Below are positions 1 to 12,152 of a stretch of DNA of 64,000 nt, in pieces. Below the pieces are notes generated by a model that saw only the letters and a list, made by a program, of their open reading frames with translations, was not told where the DNA came from and did not search any database. Source of the stretch: Capra hircus (lineage: Eukaryota; Chordata; Mammalia; Artiodactyla; Bovidae); assembly GCF_001704415.2 (NCBI RefSeq), contig NC_030811.1:6482501-6546500 (forward strand), read 5' to 3'. Position 1 is the stretch's first letter. Each line of letters begins with the position of its first letter. Made by a program: the position numbers and the translations under genes.

Positions 1-11
1 TAGTCCCTAAA

Positions 12-190
12 TTGAATCTGACTATCTACGACCCCGTGGACTGCAGCCACCAGGCTCCTCTGTCCTTGGGATTTCCCAGGCAAGAATACTGGAGTGGGTT
101 GCCATTTCTCTCCAGGGGAACCTTCCTGACCCAGGGATTGAACTTGAGTCTGCTGCATTGGCAGGCGGATTCTTTCCCACTGAGTCACGT
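12..190 (-). mobile_element. Bov-tA SINE
   Basis: The Bov-tA body is seen in reverse orientation, including the segment read as CAGGCAAGAATACTGGAGTG on the plus strand and the tRNA-like B-box region near 140-150. The tRNA-derived head lies at the right end. It is diverged and its left edge is close to the window edge, so no target duplication was sought. Confidence 0.9.
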
Positions 191-827
191 ACATGTCACC
201 TAGACTCCTGCAGTAGGTGTGCCTCCCTGCTCCCAAACTTGCCTCCTCTGATCTGTCTTCGCCAGACAACCTTTCCACATGGAAGGGCCCTTGCCTCCAT
301 TCCAGTCTTGTCCAAGTCCTCTAGAGACCCCCTGCTGGGGTACAAGGGCTTTGTTGGGTCTCCCGTTCCCATGGCAGTGATCGCCCCCACCTCAGTCCCT
401 GCAGCACTCAGCACCCTGTGGTCCTCTCCCTCTTCTCTGTGAACCACCCTCTGCTAGGAGCATTTCCACCCCATTTCCCCGCCTTATCCTCGCTACCTTT
501 AGACTCTGTGAGGCCCCCTTGACCATCTTCCTTCCCAGGCCATGGCCCTGCCTGACACTGATCCAGCCAGCCTACTCCTCATGGTCTCAGACATGGGGGG
601 ACTCTCCTCTGACTTCTGCCCCTGCTCCCCGAGTGCTTAGCTCATAACCATCACATGGCAGAGTCTATGTTTGGACAGAGGATGAAGATGATGGCAGGGT
701 CAGAGAAGAGTAGAGTTGAAGAGAAGGAAAACTCAGTGTGTCAGATAGGGCCCTGTTGGGAGACAGATGGCATTCTCATGGGCGGGGGGTGCAAGGAAGA
801 GAATTTAAAGAAAGGACTGTTCAGGAG
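191..827. other. Unassigned single-copy-like DNA
   Basis: Moderately GC-rich sequence with short open frames only (up to about 95 codons on either strand). No protein family, splice-bounded exon or repeat family was recognised. Confidence 0.5.
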
Positions 828-1118
828 CTTCCCTGGTGGTCTAGTGGTTAAGAGTCCACTTTGCAGTGCAAGGGAAAACCAGTTTGATTCCTGGTCCAGG
901 AAGATCCCGTATGCCAAGGAGTGTGTGCACCGCAACTACTGAGCCCACGTGTCAAAGTTGCTGAAGCCCATGCACCCTAGAGCCCGTACTCTGCAACAAG
1001 AGAAGTCACTGCAATGAGATGCCTGCATGCCAGAACTACAGAGTAGCCCCTGATCCCCAAAACTAGAGAGTCCACATAGCAATGAAGACTCAGCACAGTC
1101 AAAAAGTAAATTAAAAAA
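828..1118 (+). mobile_element. CHR-type tRNA-Glu SINE
   Basis: It begins with the cetartiodactyl tRNA-Glu SINE head (GCTTCCCTGGTGGTCTAGTG at 831), keeps a B-box-like TTTGATTCCTGGTC near 882, and ends in an A-rich tail near 1110. It lacks the BovA body, so it is the older CHR type and not Bov-tA. Confidence 0.8.
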
Positions 1119-1756
1119 AAGGAAGGGACTGTGAGGCTGGGGTAGGGGATGGGAGTCGACCCACTCCTGGGCCTGGCCCTGCAAAGTCACTGGGGTCATG
1201 GAGACACACGACATCCAGTCTCTCCTGGATGGTCTCAGCTGATGGTAAGGCCTTTCCACGGTGAGCCACGGTTCTCTTCTGAAAACATCGGAAAGCTGGA
1301 ACGAGTTTCTATTGCTCACAGAGGTCAGAAGTGAGTATAATTTTTGCTCACTTGAGTAAACTGGAAGAGTAAACTTGAAGCACCTCTCTATTTTTGTCTT
1401 CAGATCTGGCCACGTGCTGTTAGGAAAAAGGCTCATAAATCTCTAGGGCAGAACCTAATTAGTTTCCATATTTTCTGTTCTCACCATCCAAATTCATCCC
1501 ATGTTCCTCCAGGCAGAAAACATCATGCCCAGAATCACGGGCAAGACTAATCTAAAGAGTTTGAAGCCCTAAAGGAATTCGATGTCACCTGTCATCCTGC
1601 AGTTGTCTTTCCCTGGGAATGGAGTGACGGGAAAGTCTCACTCTATTCTGCATAGGCAAAGTGAACTGGCATCGCCCTAGGAATTAGATTGAGTTGAGTA
1701 AAAAAATTTTTCTCCTGATGAAAACTCTTAAGATTTACTGTTTTAGTGACTTTCAA
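1119..1756. other. Unassigned DNA
   Basis: No exon, RNA gene or repeat family was recognised here. The longest open frame (minus strand, 936-1436) runs across the SINE boundary and has no recognisable family. Confidence 0.45.
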
Positions 1757-1957
1757 ATTTGCAGTACAATGCAGGAGATGGAAGAGACCAGGCTTTGATC
1801 CCTGGATCAGGAAGATCTCGTGAAGGAGGAAATGGCAACCCACTCCAGTACTCTTACCTGGAAAATCCCATGGACAGAGGAGCCTGGTGGGCTACAGTCC
1901 ATGGGGTCTCAAAGAGTCGGACACACCTGAAGCAACTGAAAATGCACACACACGTTA
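1757..1957 (+). mobile_element. Bov-tA SINE, head truncated
   Basis: A forward Bov-tA whose tRNA head is shortened: the B-box region is near 1795, the BovA body runs from about 1830 to 1925, and a short CA-rich tail follows at about 1943-1957. Confidence 0.9.
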
Positions 1958-2089
1958 GACTGAATCATTTGAAGGTGCTGGTATTTGACCATTTTTGACC
2001 TACCCAAAGTGACAGTTTCATATGGTTCAATGTGATACATTCTGGATACTGGTCCTTTGTTAATTATGCATGCCGACAAATGTTTTATC

Positions 2090-2245
2090 ATGTTATAAGG
2101 CTTATCTAAGTTTTCTTTATTTTTGAGGGTCAGAACTTTCTAATTTTAATGCAGTCAAATGTACCAGTCTTTTCTTTTATGGATGGTGCTTTTGGGGTCC
2201 TGTTCAAGAAATCCTTCTTGTCTTTTGTGCTTAGGGTATCCAGAA
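2090..2245 (-). mobile_element. Old L1 fragment
   Basis: The plus-strand text resembles the reverse complement of the L1 ORF2 3' part (the stretch around 'accagtcttttcttttatgg' followed by 'cctgttcaagaaatccttc'). It is too diverged to name a subfamily. Confidence 0.5.
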
Positions 2246-3071
2246 TGTGTTAGAGGCTGGAGCTGAGCTCTCGAGGTGTCCACCTTGGGGTCTGGGTCAC
2301 ACTGCTTCCACTGCAGCCAGGTTCCTCTGCAACACCAGATTTGGCTGGGTGAGGGGGGGAGGGAGAAGCCATTTCTGGGGACCCTCTACTGGGGAGTCTG
2401 TTTCTAACAAGAGATTTTTCATGGACTGTTTCCCCACTACTCTTGTGAGCGTGGAAGGTCTTCCCAGTGGATGGGCAGATGCGCGTCCCACTGTGCCAGG
2501 GTTGGGCAGGTCAGGCTAACACCTCTTGGATGCTCCAGGCTGGGTGGGCTGGGAGGGGGTGCTGACTCCAGCCCAGAACCGTGATCTCTGGTTCCTGAAC
2601 TGTGTGTCCCTGGAGCACATGAGGTGGGGTAAGGAGACAGCTGGCTGGAGACAGTGGAGCAGTAGGAACTCTCCCATCTGCATTGTAATTCTGGTTCTGG
2701 GGGAATGTCATTGAATGAATCTAATCAATCTAATCAATCTAATCAATTGACTCAAGCAGAGCGGGTGGTGGGGGCATGCTTGCAGGGGGAGGGGGAGGAT
2801 AGCATGGCCTTTGGCCCTTATTCCTCAAGGTCACTTGGGTTTTGGCGAGGCAGAGGATTGTCCCACTATTTACAATTCCCTTCCCAGGACCCACAGTGTC
2901 TGCAACATGGGAAGTATTAGTAGATGTTTGGTCAATAATGCATTGGCAATTTTTAAAGAATTGTGTGAAAAAAATTAATTTTTTCTTTTCCAGTTTCTTC
3001 TGAAGAACACTGTTTGTAGCCACTAGGTGGCGGGGTCAGTTACATCAAGCAGGTTGTCAGGGAATTCTGGT
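2246..3071. other. Unassigned DNA with a short AATC-type tandem repeat
   Basis: A small tandem repeat with an 8-base step (ATCTAATCA-like) lies at about 2717-2748. The rest has no recognised exon or repeat. The short open frames have no family signature. Confidence 0.45.
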
Positions 3072-3080
3072 AGGAAGCAG

Positions 3081-3313
3081 ATGTTCATGCGTGCTAAGTT
3101 GTTTCAGTCATGTCCAACTTTTTGGGACCCTATGGGCTGTAGCCCACCAGGCTCCTCTGTCCTTGGGTCTCTCCAGGCAAGAATACTGGAGTGGGTTGCC
3201 ATGTCCCCCTCCCGGAGATCTTCCCGACCCAGAGATCGAACCTGCATCTCTTACATCTCGTCTCCTATATTAGCAGGCGGGTTCTTTACCACTAGCACCA
3301 CCTGGGAGGCCCA
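3081..3313 (-). mobile_element. Bov-tA SINE with target duplication
   Basis: A reverse Bov-tA. The 9-base direct repeat AGGAAGCAG lies immediately left (3072-3080) and right (3314-3322), marking the insertion site. The tRNA head is at the right end and is interrupted by about 20 extra bases near 3255-3280. Confidence 0.93.
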
Positions 3314-3322
3314 AGGAAGCAG

Positions 3323-3953
3323 GCAGGAAGCAGGCATTTGAATTTAAATTCCATCTTGTTCTAATTCTATTTTTGAACTTCTTAATCACTAAGTTAAAAA
3401 AACACATTGTCATAAGAAATATTTGCAGAGTAAATCCAAGATAGAGACCCTGGAGGATTACTTTCTTTCTCAAGCTAAAGATGGTATGAATTTCTCTTCT
3501 ACAGTGTTTCTAAATTCAGTCCTTTTAAGGCTCCACTGAATGTAAATTCTTTCCATTCTTCATTCAGATAAATGAAAGTCAACTCAGTTTGCCCTTCTGC
3601 TCAGAAGCAGTCTTTTACTGTCCAAATGTGACAGTCTTCTTTGTTTATTCCATCTGGCGGGTCTGAGTCTCTGGGACCGACCCCTTCCCAAGGTTTCCCC
3701 ACCCTCACCCCAGGTCCTCTTCCATGCCCCTTGGTTGCTCTCCCTTCCTTCCAAATACCTTCAGAGAATCCTGGGTCTTTGGTTTCCTTCTCTGTAGGAA
3801 ATCAGATCTTGGCAGCCCTGACTTTTGTTTAAAATTTTTTTCAAAAGCATATTGTTTATTTGAAAATACAGCTAAAGTCACAGGCTTGCATTAAACAGGT
3901 TCCTGTTTTGAGGAGGGGGGTGGGGGTGGGGAGGGGAATGAATATATTCAGTT
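3323..3953. other. Unassigned DNA
   Basis: AT-rich sequence on the left and a C-rich stretch at about 3660-3740. Nothing recognisable as exon, RNA gene or repeat. Confidence 0.45.
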
Positions 3954-4163
3954 AAGTTCAGTTGCTCAGTCCTGTCTGAGTCTTTGTGACCCCATGGAAT
4001 GCAGCACACTAGGCTTCCCTGTCCTTCACTAACTCCTGGAGTTTGCTCAAACTCATGTCCATTGAGTTGGTGATGCCATCCAACCATCTCATCCTCTGTT
4101 GTCCCCTTCTTCTCCAGCCTTCAGTCTTTCCCAGCATCAGGGTCTTTTCAAATGAATCAGTTC
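3954..4163 (-). mobile_element. BovB-A LINE, 3' part (left of the nested L1)
   Basis: The 3' end of a reverse BovB, including a short CAGTT-type tail at the left edge and the coding region for the reverse-transcriptase C-terminus. It stops at 4163 in the direct repeat CAAATGAATCAGTTC and resumes without loss at 14940, so it is one element split by the L1 at 4164-14924. Divergence from the other BovBs in the window suggests it is older. Confidence 0.9.
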
Positions 4164-4319
4164 GAGGTGGTCTTAAGATGGCAGAGGAATAGGATGGGGA
4201 GACCACTTTCTCCCCTATAAATTCATCAAAAGAACACTTGAACGCTGAATAAATTCCACAAAACAACTTCTGAATGCCGGTAGAGGACATCAGGCACCTG
4301 GGGAAAAAAAAAAAAAAAG

Positions 4320-4868
4320 AATTACAAGAAATGAGGACATTCTCAGAGACCTCTGGGACAGTGTTAAACACCTCAACATTCTAATTATAGGTGTTCCAGA
4401 AAAAGAAGACAAAAAGAAAGACCATGAGAAAATACTTGAGGAGATAATAGTTGAAAACTTCCCTAAAATGGGGAAGGAAATAATCATCCAAGTCCAAGGA
4501 ACCCAGAGAGTCCCAAACAGGATAAACCCAAGGCAAAATACCCCAAGACACATATTAATCAAACTAACAAAGATCAAACACAAAGGACAGATATTAAAAG
4601 CAGCAAGGGGAAAACAACAAATAACACACAAGGGGATTCCCATAGGATAACAGCTGATCTTTCAATAGGAACTCTTCAGGCCAGGAGGGGATGGCAGGAC
4701 ATACTTAGAGTGATGAAAAAAAATAACCTACAGCCCAGATTACTGTACCCAACAAGGATCTCATTCAAATATTAAGGAGAAATCAAAAGCTTTACAGATA
4801 AGCAAAAGCTGAGAGAATTCAGCACCACCAAACCAGCTCTCCAACAAATGCTAAAGGATCTTCTCTAG
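4320..4868 (+). pseudogene. L1-A ORF1 C-terminal remnant
   Basis: This encodes the conserved RNA-binding and C-terminal part of the L1 ORF1 protein, the nucleic-acid chaperone that coats L1 RNA. In frame one sees RNEDILRDLWDSVKHLN-like and GVPEKEDKKKDHEKILEEI-like text, then HILIKLTKIKHKGQILKAAR. The coiled-coil N-terminus is missing because of the upstream deletion, and frameshifts and stops break the rest. It ends near the usual LQQMLKDLL terminus. Confidence 0.85.
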
Positions 4869-4935
4869 ACAGGAAACACAAAAGTGTGTATAAACTCGAA
4901 CCCAAAACAATAAAGTAAATGGCAAAGGGATCATA

Positions 4936-5131
4936 AAGTGAAGTCACTCAGTCGTGTCCAACTCTTTGCGACTCAATGGTCTGTAGCCTACCAGGCTCCT
5001 CAGTCCATGGGATTTTCCAGGCAAGAATACTGGAGTGGGTTGCCATTTCCTTCTCCAAGGGATCTTCCTGACCCAGGGATTGAACGCAGGTCTCCCGCAT
5101 TGCAGGCAGACGCTTTACCCTCTGAGCCACC
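4936..5131 (-). mobile_element. Bov-tA SINE inside L1-A
   Basis: A reverse Bov-tA in the L1 spacer between ORF1 and ORF2. Compared with L1-B (58138-58158), about 15 bases of L1 target are missing and no target duplication is evident. The tRNA head (plus-strand text CTTTACCCTCTGAGCCACC) abuts the start of the L1 ORF2 region. Confidence 0.93.
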
Positions 5132-5146
5132 TTAAACGTAAATGGG

Positions 5147-5565
5147 TTGAATGCCCCAACCAAAAGACAAAGACTGGCTGAATGGATACAAAAACAAGAC
5201 CCCTATATATGTTGTCTACAAGAGACCCACCTCAAAACAAGGGACGCATACAGATTGAAAATGAAGGGCTGGAAAAAGTTATTCCACGCAAATAGAGACC
5301 AAAAGAAAGCAGGAGTAGCAATACTCATATCAGATAAAAGAGACTATAAAATAAAGGCTGTGAAAAGAGACAAAGAAGGATACCGCATAATGATCAAAGC
5401 ATCAATCCAAGAAGATATAACAATTACAGATATATATGCACCCAATATAGGAGCACCACAATACGTAAGACAAATATTAACAAGTATGAAAGGGGAAATT
5501 AACAATAACACAATAATAGTGGGAGACTTTAATACCACACTCACACCTATGGATAGATCAACTTA
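5147..5565 (+). pseudogene. L1-A ORF2 endonuclease fragment
   Basis: The N-terminal apurinic-type endonuclease of L1 ORF2, which nicks target DNA to prime reverse transcription. Visible signatures are CCLQETHLK (catalytic Glu), DIYAPN and VGDFNT, in the expected order over about 140 codons. It is cut at 5566 by an inserted L1 3' fragment. The true ORF2 start, just upstream, is disrupted by the SINE. Confidence 0.88.
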
Positions 5566-6072
5566 TCAGCAGATGAATGGATAAGAAAGCTGTGGTACAT
5601 ATACACAATGGAGTATTACTCAGCCGTAAAAAAGAATTCATTTGAATCAGTTCTGATGAGATGGACGAAACTGGAGCCGATTATACAGAGTGAAGTAAGC
5701 CAGAAAGAAAAACACCAATACAGTATACTAACACATATATATGGAATTTAGGAAGATGGCAATGATGACCCTGTATGCAAGACAGGGAAAGAGACACAGA
5801 TGTGTATAATGGACTTTTGGACTCAGAGGGAGGGAGAGGGTGGGATGATTTGGGAGAATGACATTCTAACATGTATACTATCATGTAAGAATTGAATCAC
5901 CAGTCTATGTCTGATGCAGGATACAGCATGCTTGGAGCTGGTGCACGGGGATGACCCAGAGGGATGTTGTGGGGAGGGAGGTGGGAGGGGGGTTCATGTT
6001 TGGGAACGCATGTAAGAATTAAAGATTTTAAAATTTAAAAAATAAAACAATAAATAAAAATTAAAAAAAAAA
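5566..6072 (+). mobile_element. 5'-truncated L1 3' fragment inserted in L1-A ORF2
   Basis: This carries the last L1 ORF2 codons and the 3' UTR (starting at the 'atcagcagatgaatggataa' region), then an A-rich tail ending near 6072. L1-A ORF2 resumes right after the tail ('gaaaattaacaagg'), which matches L1-B at 58599. It is therefore a separate same-orientation insertion. No clear target duplication can be read because both edges are A-rich. Confidence 0.85.
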
Positions 6073-9000
6073 GAAAATTAACAAGGAAACATAAACTTTA
6101 AATGATACAATAGACCAGTTAGATCTAATTGTTATCTATAGGACATTTCACCCCCAAAGAATGAATTTCACCTTTTTCTTAAGTGCACACAGAACCTTCT
6201 CCAGGATAGATCACATCCTGGACCATAAATCTAGCCTTGGTAAATTCAAAAAAATTGAAATCATCCCAAGCATTTTCTGACCACAATGCAGGAAGATTAG
6301 ATCCCAATTACAGGAGAAAAACTCAAAAATTCCCACATATGGAGGCTGAACAACATGTGCTGAATAACCAACAAATCATAGAAGGAATAAAAAAAGAAAT
6401 AAAAATATGAATAGAAATGAGTGAAAATGAAAACACAACAACCCAAAACCTGTGGGATGCCGTAAAAGCAGTGCTAAAGGGAAGGTTCATAGCAATACAG
6501 GCATACCTCAAGAAACAAGAAAAAAATCAAATAAATAACCTAACTCTACACCTAAAGCAACTAGAAAAGGAAGAAACGAAGAACCCCAGGGTTAGTAGAA
6601 GGAAAGAAATCTTAAAAATTAGGGCAGAAATAAATGCAAAAGAAACAAAAGAGACGAAAGCAAAAATCAACAAAACCAAAAGCTAGTTCTTTGAGAGGAT
6701 AAATAAAATTGATAAACCATTAGCCAGACTCATCACGAAACAAAGGGAGAAGAATCAAATCAATAAAATTAGAAATGAAAACGGAGAGATCACAACAGAC
6801 AACACAGAAATACAAGAATATAATAAAATGGACAACTTGGAAGAAATGGACAAATTCTTAGAAAAGTACAACTTTCCAAAACTGAACCAGGAAGAAATAG
6901 ATAATCTTAACAGACCCATCACAAGCACAGAAATGGAAACTGTAATTGGAAATCTTCCAGCGAACAAAAGCCCAGGTCCAGACAGCTTCACAGCTGAATT
7001 CTACCAAAAATGTAGAGAAGAGCTAACACCTATCGTACTCAAACTCTTCCAGGAAATTGCAGAGGAAGGTAAACTTCCAAACTCATTCTATGAGGCCACC
7101 ATCACCCTAATCCCTAAACCTGACAAAGATGGCACAAAAAAAGAAAACTACAGGCCAATATAACTGATGAACATAGATGCAAAAATCCTTAACAAATTCT
7201 AGCAATCAGAATCCAACAACACATTAAAAAGATCATCAGTTCAGTTCAGTTCAGTTCAGTCGCTCAGTCGTGTCTGACTCTTTGCGATCCCATGAATCGC
7301 AGCACACCAGGCCTCCCTGTCCATCACCAACTCTAGGAGTTCACTCAAACTCACGTCAATCGAGTCGGTGATGCCATCCAGCCATCTCATCCTCTGTTGT
7401 CCCCTTCTCCTCCTGCCCCCAATCCCTCCCAGCATCAAAGTCTTTTCCAATGAGTCAACCCTTTGCATGAGGTGGCCAAAGTACTGGAGTTTCAGCTTTA
7501 GCATCATTCCTTCCAAAGAAATCCCAGGGTTGATCTCCTTCAGAATGGACTGGTTGGATCTCCTTGCAGTCCAAGGGACTCTAAAAAGATCATACATCAT
7601 GACCAAGTGGGCTTTGTCCTAGGGATGCAAGGATTCTTCAATATCCACAAATCAATCAATGTAACACACCACATTAACAAACTGAAAAATAAAAGCCATA
7701 TGATTATCTCAATAGATACAGAGAAAGCCTTTGACAAAATTCAACATCCATTTATGATAAAAACTCTCCAGAAAGCAGGAATAGAAGAAACATACCTCAA
7801 CATAATAAAAGCTATATATGACAAACCCACAGCAAACATTATCCTCAATGGTGAAAAATTGAAAGCATTTCCCCTAAAGTCAGGAACAAGAGAAGAGTGC
7901 CCACTCTCACCACTACTATTCAACATAGTTTTGGAAGTTTTAGCCACAGCAATCAGAGCAGAAAAAGAAATAAAAGGAATCCAGATTGGAAAAGAAGAAG
8001 TAAAACTCTCACTGTTTGCAGATGACATGATTCTCTATATAGAAAGCTCTAAAGACAGAAAATACCAGAAAATACCATTACTGGAGCTAATCAATGAATA
8101 TAGTAAAGTTGCAGGATATAAAAACACACAGAAATCCCTTGCATTCCTATACATTAATAATGAGAAAATAGAGAGAGAGAAATTAAGGAAACAATTTCAT
8201 TCACCATTGCAACAAAAAGAGCAAAATACTTAGGGATATATCTACCTAAAGAAACAAAAGACCTATATATAGAAAACTATAAAACACTGATGAAAGAAAT
8301 CAAAGAGCACACTAATAGATGGAGAAATATACCTTGTTCATGAATCAGAAGAATCAATGTAGTGAAAATGAGTATACTATCCAAAGCAATCTATAGATTC
8401 AATGCAATCCCTATTAAGCTACCAATGGTATTTTTCACAGAGCTAGAATAAATAATTTCACAATTTGTATGGAAACACAAAAAACCTTGACTAGCCAAAG
8501 CAATCTTGAGAAAGAAGAATGGAACTGGAGGAATCAACCTGCCTGACTTCAGGCTCTACTACAAAGCCACAGTCATCAAGACAGTATGGTACTGGCACAA
8601 AGACAGAAATATAGGTCAATGGAACAAAATAGAAAGCCCAGAGATAAATCCATGCACCTATGGACACCTTATCTTCGACAAGAGGCAAGAGTATACAATG
8701 GAGAAAAGACAATTTCTTTACTAAGTGGTGCTGGGAAAACTGGTCAACTACTTGTAAAAGAGTGAAATTAGAACACTTTCTAAAACCACACACAAAAATA
8801 AACTCAAAATGGATTAAAGATCTAAACATAAGACCAGAAACTATAAAACTCCTAGGGAGAACATAGGCAAAACACTCTCCGACATAAATCACAGCAGGAT
8901 CCTCTATGACCACCTCCCAGAATATTGGAAATAAAAGCAAAAATAAACCAATGGGACCTAATTAAAATTAAAAGCTTCTGCACAACAAAGGAAACTATAA

Positions 9001-9362
9001 ACAAAGTGAAAAGACAGCCTTCAGAATGGGAGAAAATAATAGCAAATGAAGCAACTGACAAACAACTAATCTCAAAAATATACAAGCAACTCCTGCAGCT
9101 CAATTCCAGAAAAATAAACGACCTAATCAAAAAATGGGCCAACGAGCTAAACAGACATCTCTCCAGAGAAGACATACAGATGGCTAATAAACACATGAAA
9201 AGATGCTCAACATCACTCATTATCAGAGAAATGCAAATCAAAACCACAGTGAGGTACCATTTCACGCCAGTCAGAATGGCTGGTATCCAAAAGTCTACAA
9301 GTAATAAATGCTGGAGAGGGTGTGGAGAAAAGGGAACTCTCTGACACTGTTGGTGGGAATGC
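6073..9362 (+). pseudogene. L1-A ORF2 remainder: reverse transcriptase and C-terminal domains
   Basis: ORF2 encodes the L1 reverse transcriptase. The frame is broken into blocks at 6417-6686, 6828-7163, 7607-8233, 8506-8724 and 8925-9344 by stops and frameshifts and by the BovB at 7237-7581. Landmarks are FYQKCREELTPI and TLIPKPDKD (fingers), IDTEKAFDKI, and the catalytic FADD encoded at 8015-8026. The C-terminal zinc-knuckle region ends near 9345 (CWRGCGEKGTL). The element cannot make a functional protein. Confidence 0.9.
7237..7581 (-). mobile_element. 5'-truncated BovB in L1-A ORF2
   Basis: The last ~345 bases of a BovB, reverse, with a CAGTT-type tail at the left edge. The 12-base duplication TAAAAAGATCAT at 7225-7236 and 7582-7593 proves an independent insertion into the L1. 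Confidence 0.93.
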
Positions 9363-9588
9363 AACCTAGTACAACCACTATGGAGAACAGTGTAGAGATT
9401 CCTTTAAAAACTGGAAATAGAACTGCCATATGACCCAGCAGTCCCACTGCTGGGCATACACACTGAGGAAACCAGAACTGAAAGAGACATGTGTAGCCCA
9501 ATGTTCATCGCAGCACTGTTTATAATAGCCAGGACATGAAAGCAACCTAGATGTCCATCAGCAGACAAATGGATAAGAAAGCTGTGGT

Positions 9589-10548
9589 CAGTTCAGTTCA
9601 GTTCAGTCGCTCAGTTGTGTCTGACTCTTTGCGACCCCATGAATGGCAGCACACCAGGCCTCCCTGTTCATCACCAACTCCCGGAGTTCACCCAGACTCA
9701 CGCCCATCGAGTCAGTGATGCCATCTAGCCATCTCATCCTCCGTCGTCCCCTTCTCTTCCTGCCCCAAATCCCTCCCAGCATCAAAGTCTTTTCCAATGA
9801 GTCAACTCTTCGCATGAGGTGGCCAAAGTATTGGAGTTTCAGCTTTAGCATCATTCCTTTCAAAGAACACCCAGGGCTGATCTCCTTCAGAATGGACTGG
9901 TTGGATCTCCTTGCAGTCCAAGGGACTCTCAAGAGTACTCTCCAACACCACACTTCAAAAGCATCAATTCTTTGGCACTCAGCTTTCTTCACAGTCCAAC
10001 TCTCACATCCATACATGACCACTGGAAAAACCATAGCCTTGACTAGACAGACCTTAGTTGGCAAAGTAATGTCTCTGCTTTTGAATATACTATCTAGGTT
10101 GGTCATAACTTTTCTTCCAAGGGGTAAGTGTCTCTTAATTTCATGGCTGCAATCACCATCTGCAGTGATTTTGGAGCCCCCCAAAATAAAGTCTGACACT
10201 GTTTTCACTGTTTTCCCATCTATTTCCCATGAAGTGATGGGACTGGATGCCATGATCTTCGTTTTCTGAATGTTGAGCTTTAGGCCAACTTTTTCGCTCT
10301 CCTCTTTCACTTTCATCAAGAGGCTTTTTAGTTCCTCTTCCCTTTCTGCCATAAGGGTGGTGTCATCTGCATATCTGAGGTTATTGATATTTTTCCTGGC
10401 AATTGATTCCAGCTTGTGTTTCTTCCAGTCCAGCGTTTCTCATGATGTACTCTGCATATAAGTTAAATAAGCAGGGTGACAATATACAGCCTTGTCATAC
10501 TCCTTTTCCTATTTGGATCCACTCTGTTGTTCCATGTCTAGTTCTAAC
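9589..10548 (-). mobile_element. 5'-truncated BovB in the L1-A 3' region, no target duplication
   Basis: A reverse BovB with the CAGTT tail at 9589. It holds a 249-codon open frame (10352 to 9603) covering the region after the YADD motif of the reverse transcriptase. Compared with intact L1 copies in the window, about 10 bases of target (between 'gctgtggt' and 'aatggagtatt') are missing rather than duplicated. Confidence 0.9.
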
Positions 10549-10930
10549 TAATGGAGTATTACAGCCATTAAAAAAATACATTTGAATATGTTCTAATGAG
10601 GTGGATGAAACTGGAGCCTATTATACAGAGTGAAGTAAGCCAGAAACAAAAACACCAATACAGTATCAGTTCAGTTCAGTTCAGTCACTCAACGTGTCCA
10701 ACTCTTTGCGACCCCATGAATCACAGCATGCCAGGCCTCCCTGTTCATCACCATATCCCGGAGTTCACTCAGACTCACGTCCATCGAGTCCATGATGCCA
10801 TCCAGCCATCTCATCCTCTGTCGTCCCCTTCTCCTCCTGCCCCCAATCCCTCCCAGCATCAGAGTTTTATCCAATGAGTCAACTCTTTTCATGAGGTGGC
10901 CAAGTACTGAAGTTTCAGCTTCAGCATCAT

Positions 10931-11881
10931 TCATTCCAAAGAACACCCAGGACTGATCTCCTTTAGAATGGACTGGTTGGATCTCCTTGCAGTCCAAGGG
11001 ACTCTCAAGAGTCTTCTCCAACACCACAGTTCAAAAGCATCAATTCTTTGGCACTCAGCCTTCTTCACAGTCCAACTCTCACATCCATACATGACCACAG
11101 GAAAAACCATAGCCTTGACTAGACAAACCTTAGTCAGTAAAGTAATGTCTCTGCTTTTGAATATGCTATCCAGGTTGGTCATAACTTTTCTTCCAAGGAG
11201 TAAGCATCTTTTAATTTCATGGCTGCAGTCACCATCTGCAGTGATTTTGGAGCCCCAAAAAATAAAGTCTGACACTGTTTCCACTGTTTCCCCATCTATT
11301 TCCCATGAAGTGATGGGACCGGATGCCATGATCTTCACTTTCTGAATGTTGAGCTTTAAGCCAACTTTTTCACTCTCCTCTTTCACTTTCATCAAGAAGC
11401 TTTTTAGTTCCTCTTCACTTTCTGCCATAAGGATGGTGTCATCTGCATATCTGAGGTTATTGATATTTCTCCTGGCAATCTTGATGCCAGCTTGTGTTTC
11501 TTCCAGTCCAGCGTTTTTCATGATGTGCTCTGCATAGAAGTTAAATAAGCAGGGTGACAATATACAGCCTTGACATACTCCTTTTCCTCTTTGGAACCAG
11601 TCTGTTGTTCCATGTCCAGTTCTCACTGTTGCTTCCTGACCTGCATACAGATTTCTCAAGAGGCAGATCAGGTGGTCTGGTATTCCCATCTCTTTCAGAG
11701 TTTTCCACAGTTTATTGTGATCCACACACTCAAAGGCTTTGGCATAGTCAATAAAGCAGAAATAGATGTTTTTCTGGAACTCTCTTGCTTTTTCCATGAT
11801 CCAGCAGATGTTGGCAATTTGATCTCTGGTTCCTCTGCCTTTTCTAAAACCAGCTTGAACATCAGGGAGTTCATGGTTCAC
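10931..11881 (-). pseudogene. BovB reverse transcriptase domain
   Basis: A 316-codon open frame covering the RTE reverse transcriptase. Motifs in order are QAGFRKGRGTRDQIANI, FIDYAKAFECVDH (catalytic Asp), GVCQGCILSPCLFN and LRYADDTILMAE, with YADD encoded at 11438-11449, then the thumb and C-terminal region to RVPWTARRSNQS. It is unbroken through the core but separated from the endonuclease by frameshifts, so it is a remnant. The reading frame stops before the element's 3' end. Confidence 0.93.
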
Positions 11882-12152
11882 GTATTGCTGAAGCCTGGCT
11901 TGGAGAATTTGAGCATTACTTTGCTAGCATGTGAGATGAGTGCAATTGTGCGATAGTTTGAGCATTCTTTGGCATTGCCTTTCTTTGGGATTGGAATGAA
12001 AACTGACCTTTTCCAGTCCTGTGGCCACTGCTGAGTTTTCCAAATTGGCTGGCATATTGAGTGCAGCACTTTCACCACATCATCTTCCAGGATTTGAAAC
12101 AGCTCAACTGGAATTCCATCACCTCCACTAGGTTTGTTTGTAGTGATGCTTT

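Noticed and set aside
10931..11881. A 316-codon open frame as an active reverse transcriptase
   Set aside because: The same element's endonuclease is frameshifted and its GDWN-type motif is destroyed, so the full-length BovB is not autonomous.
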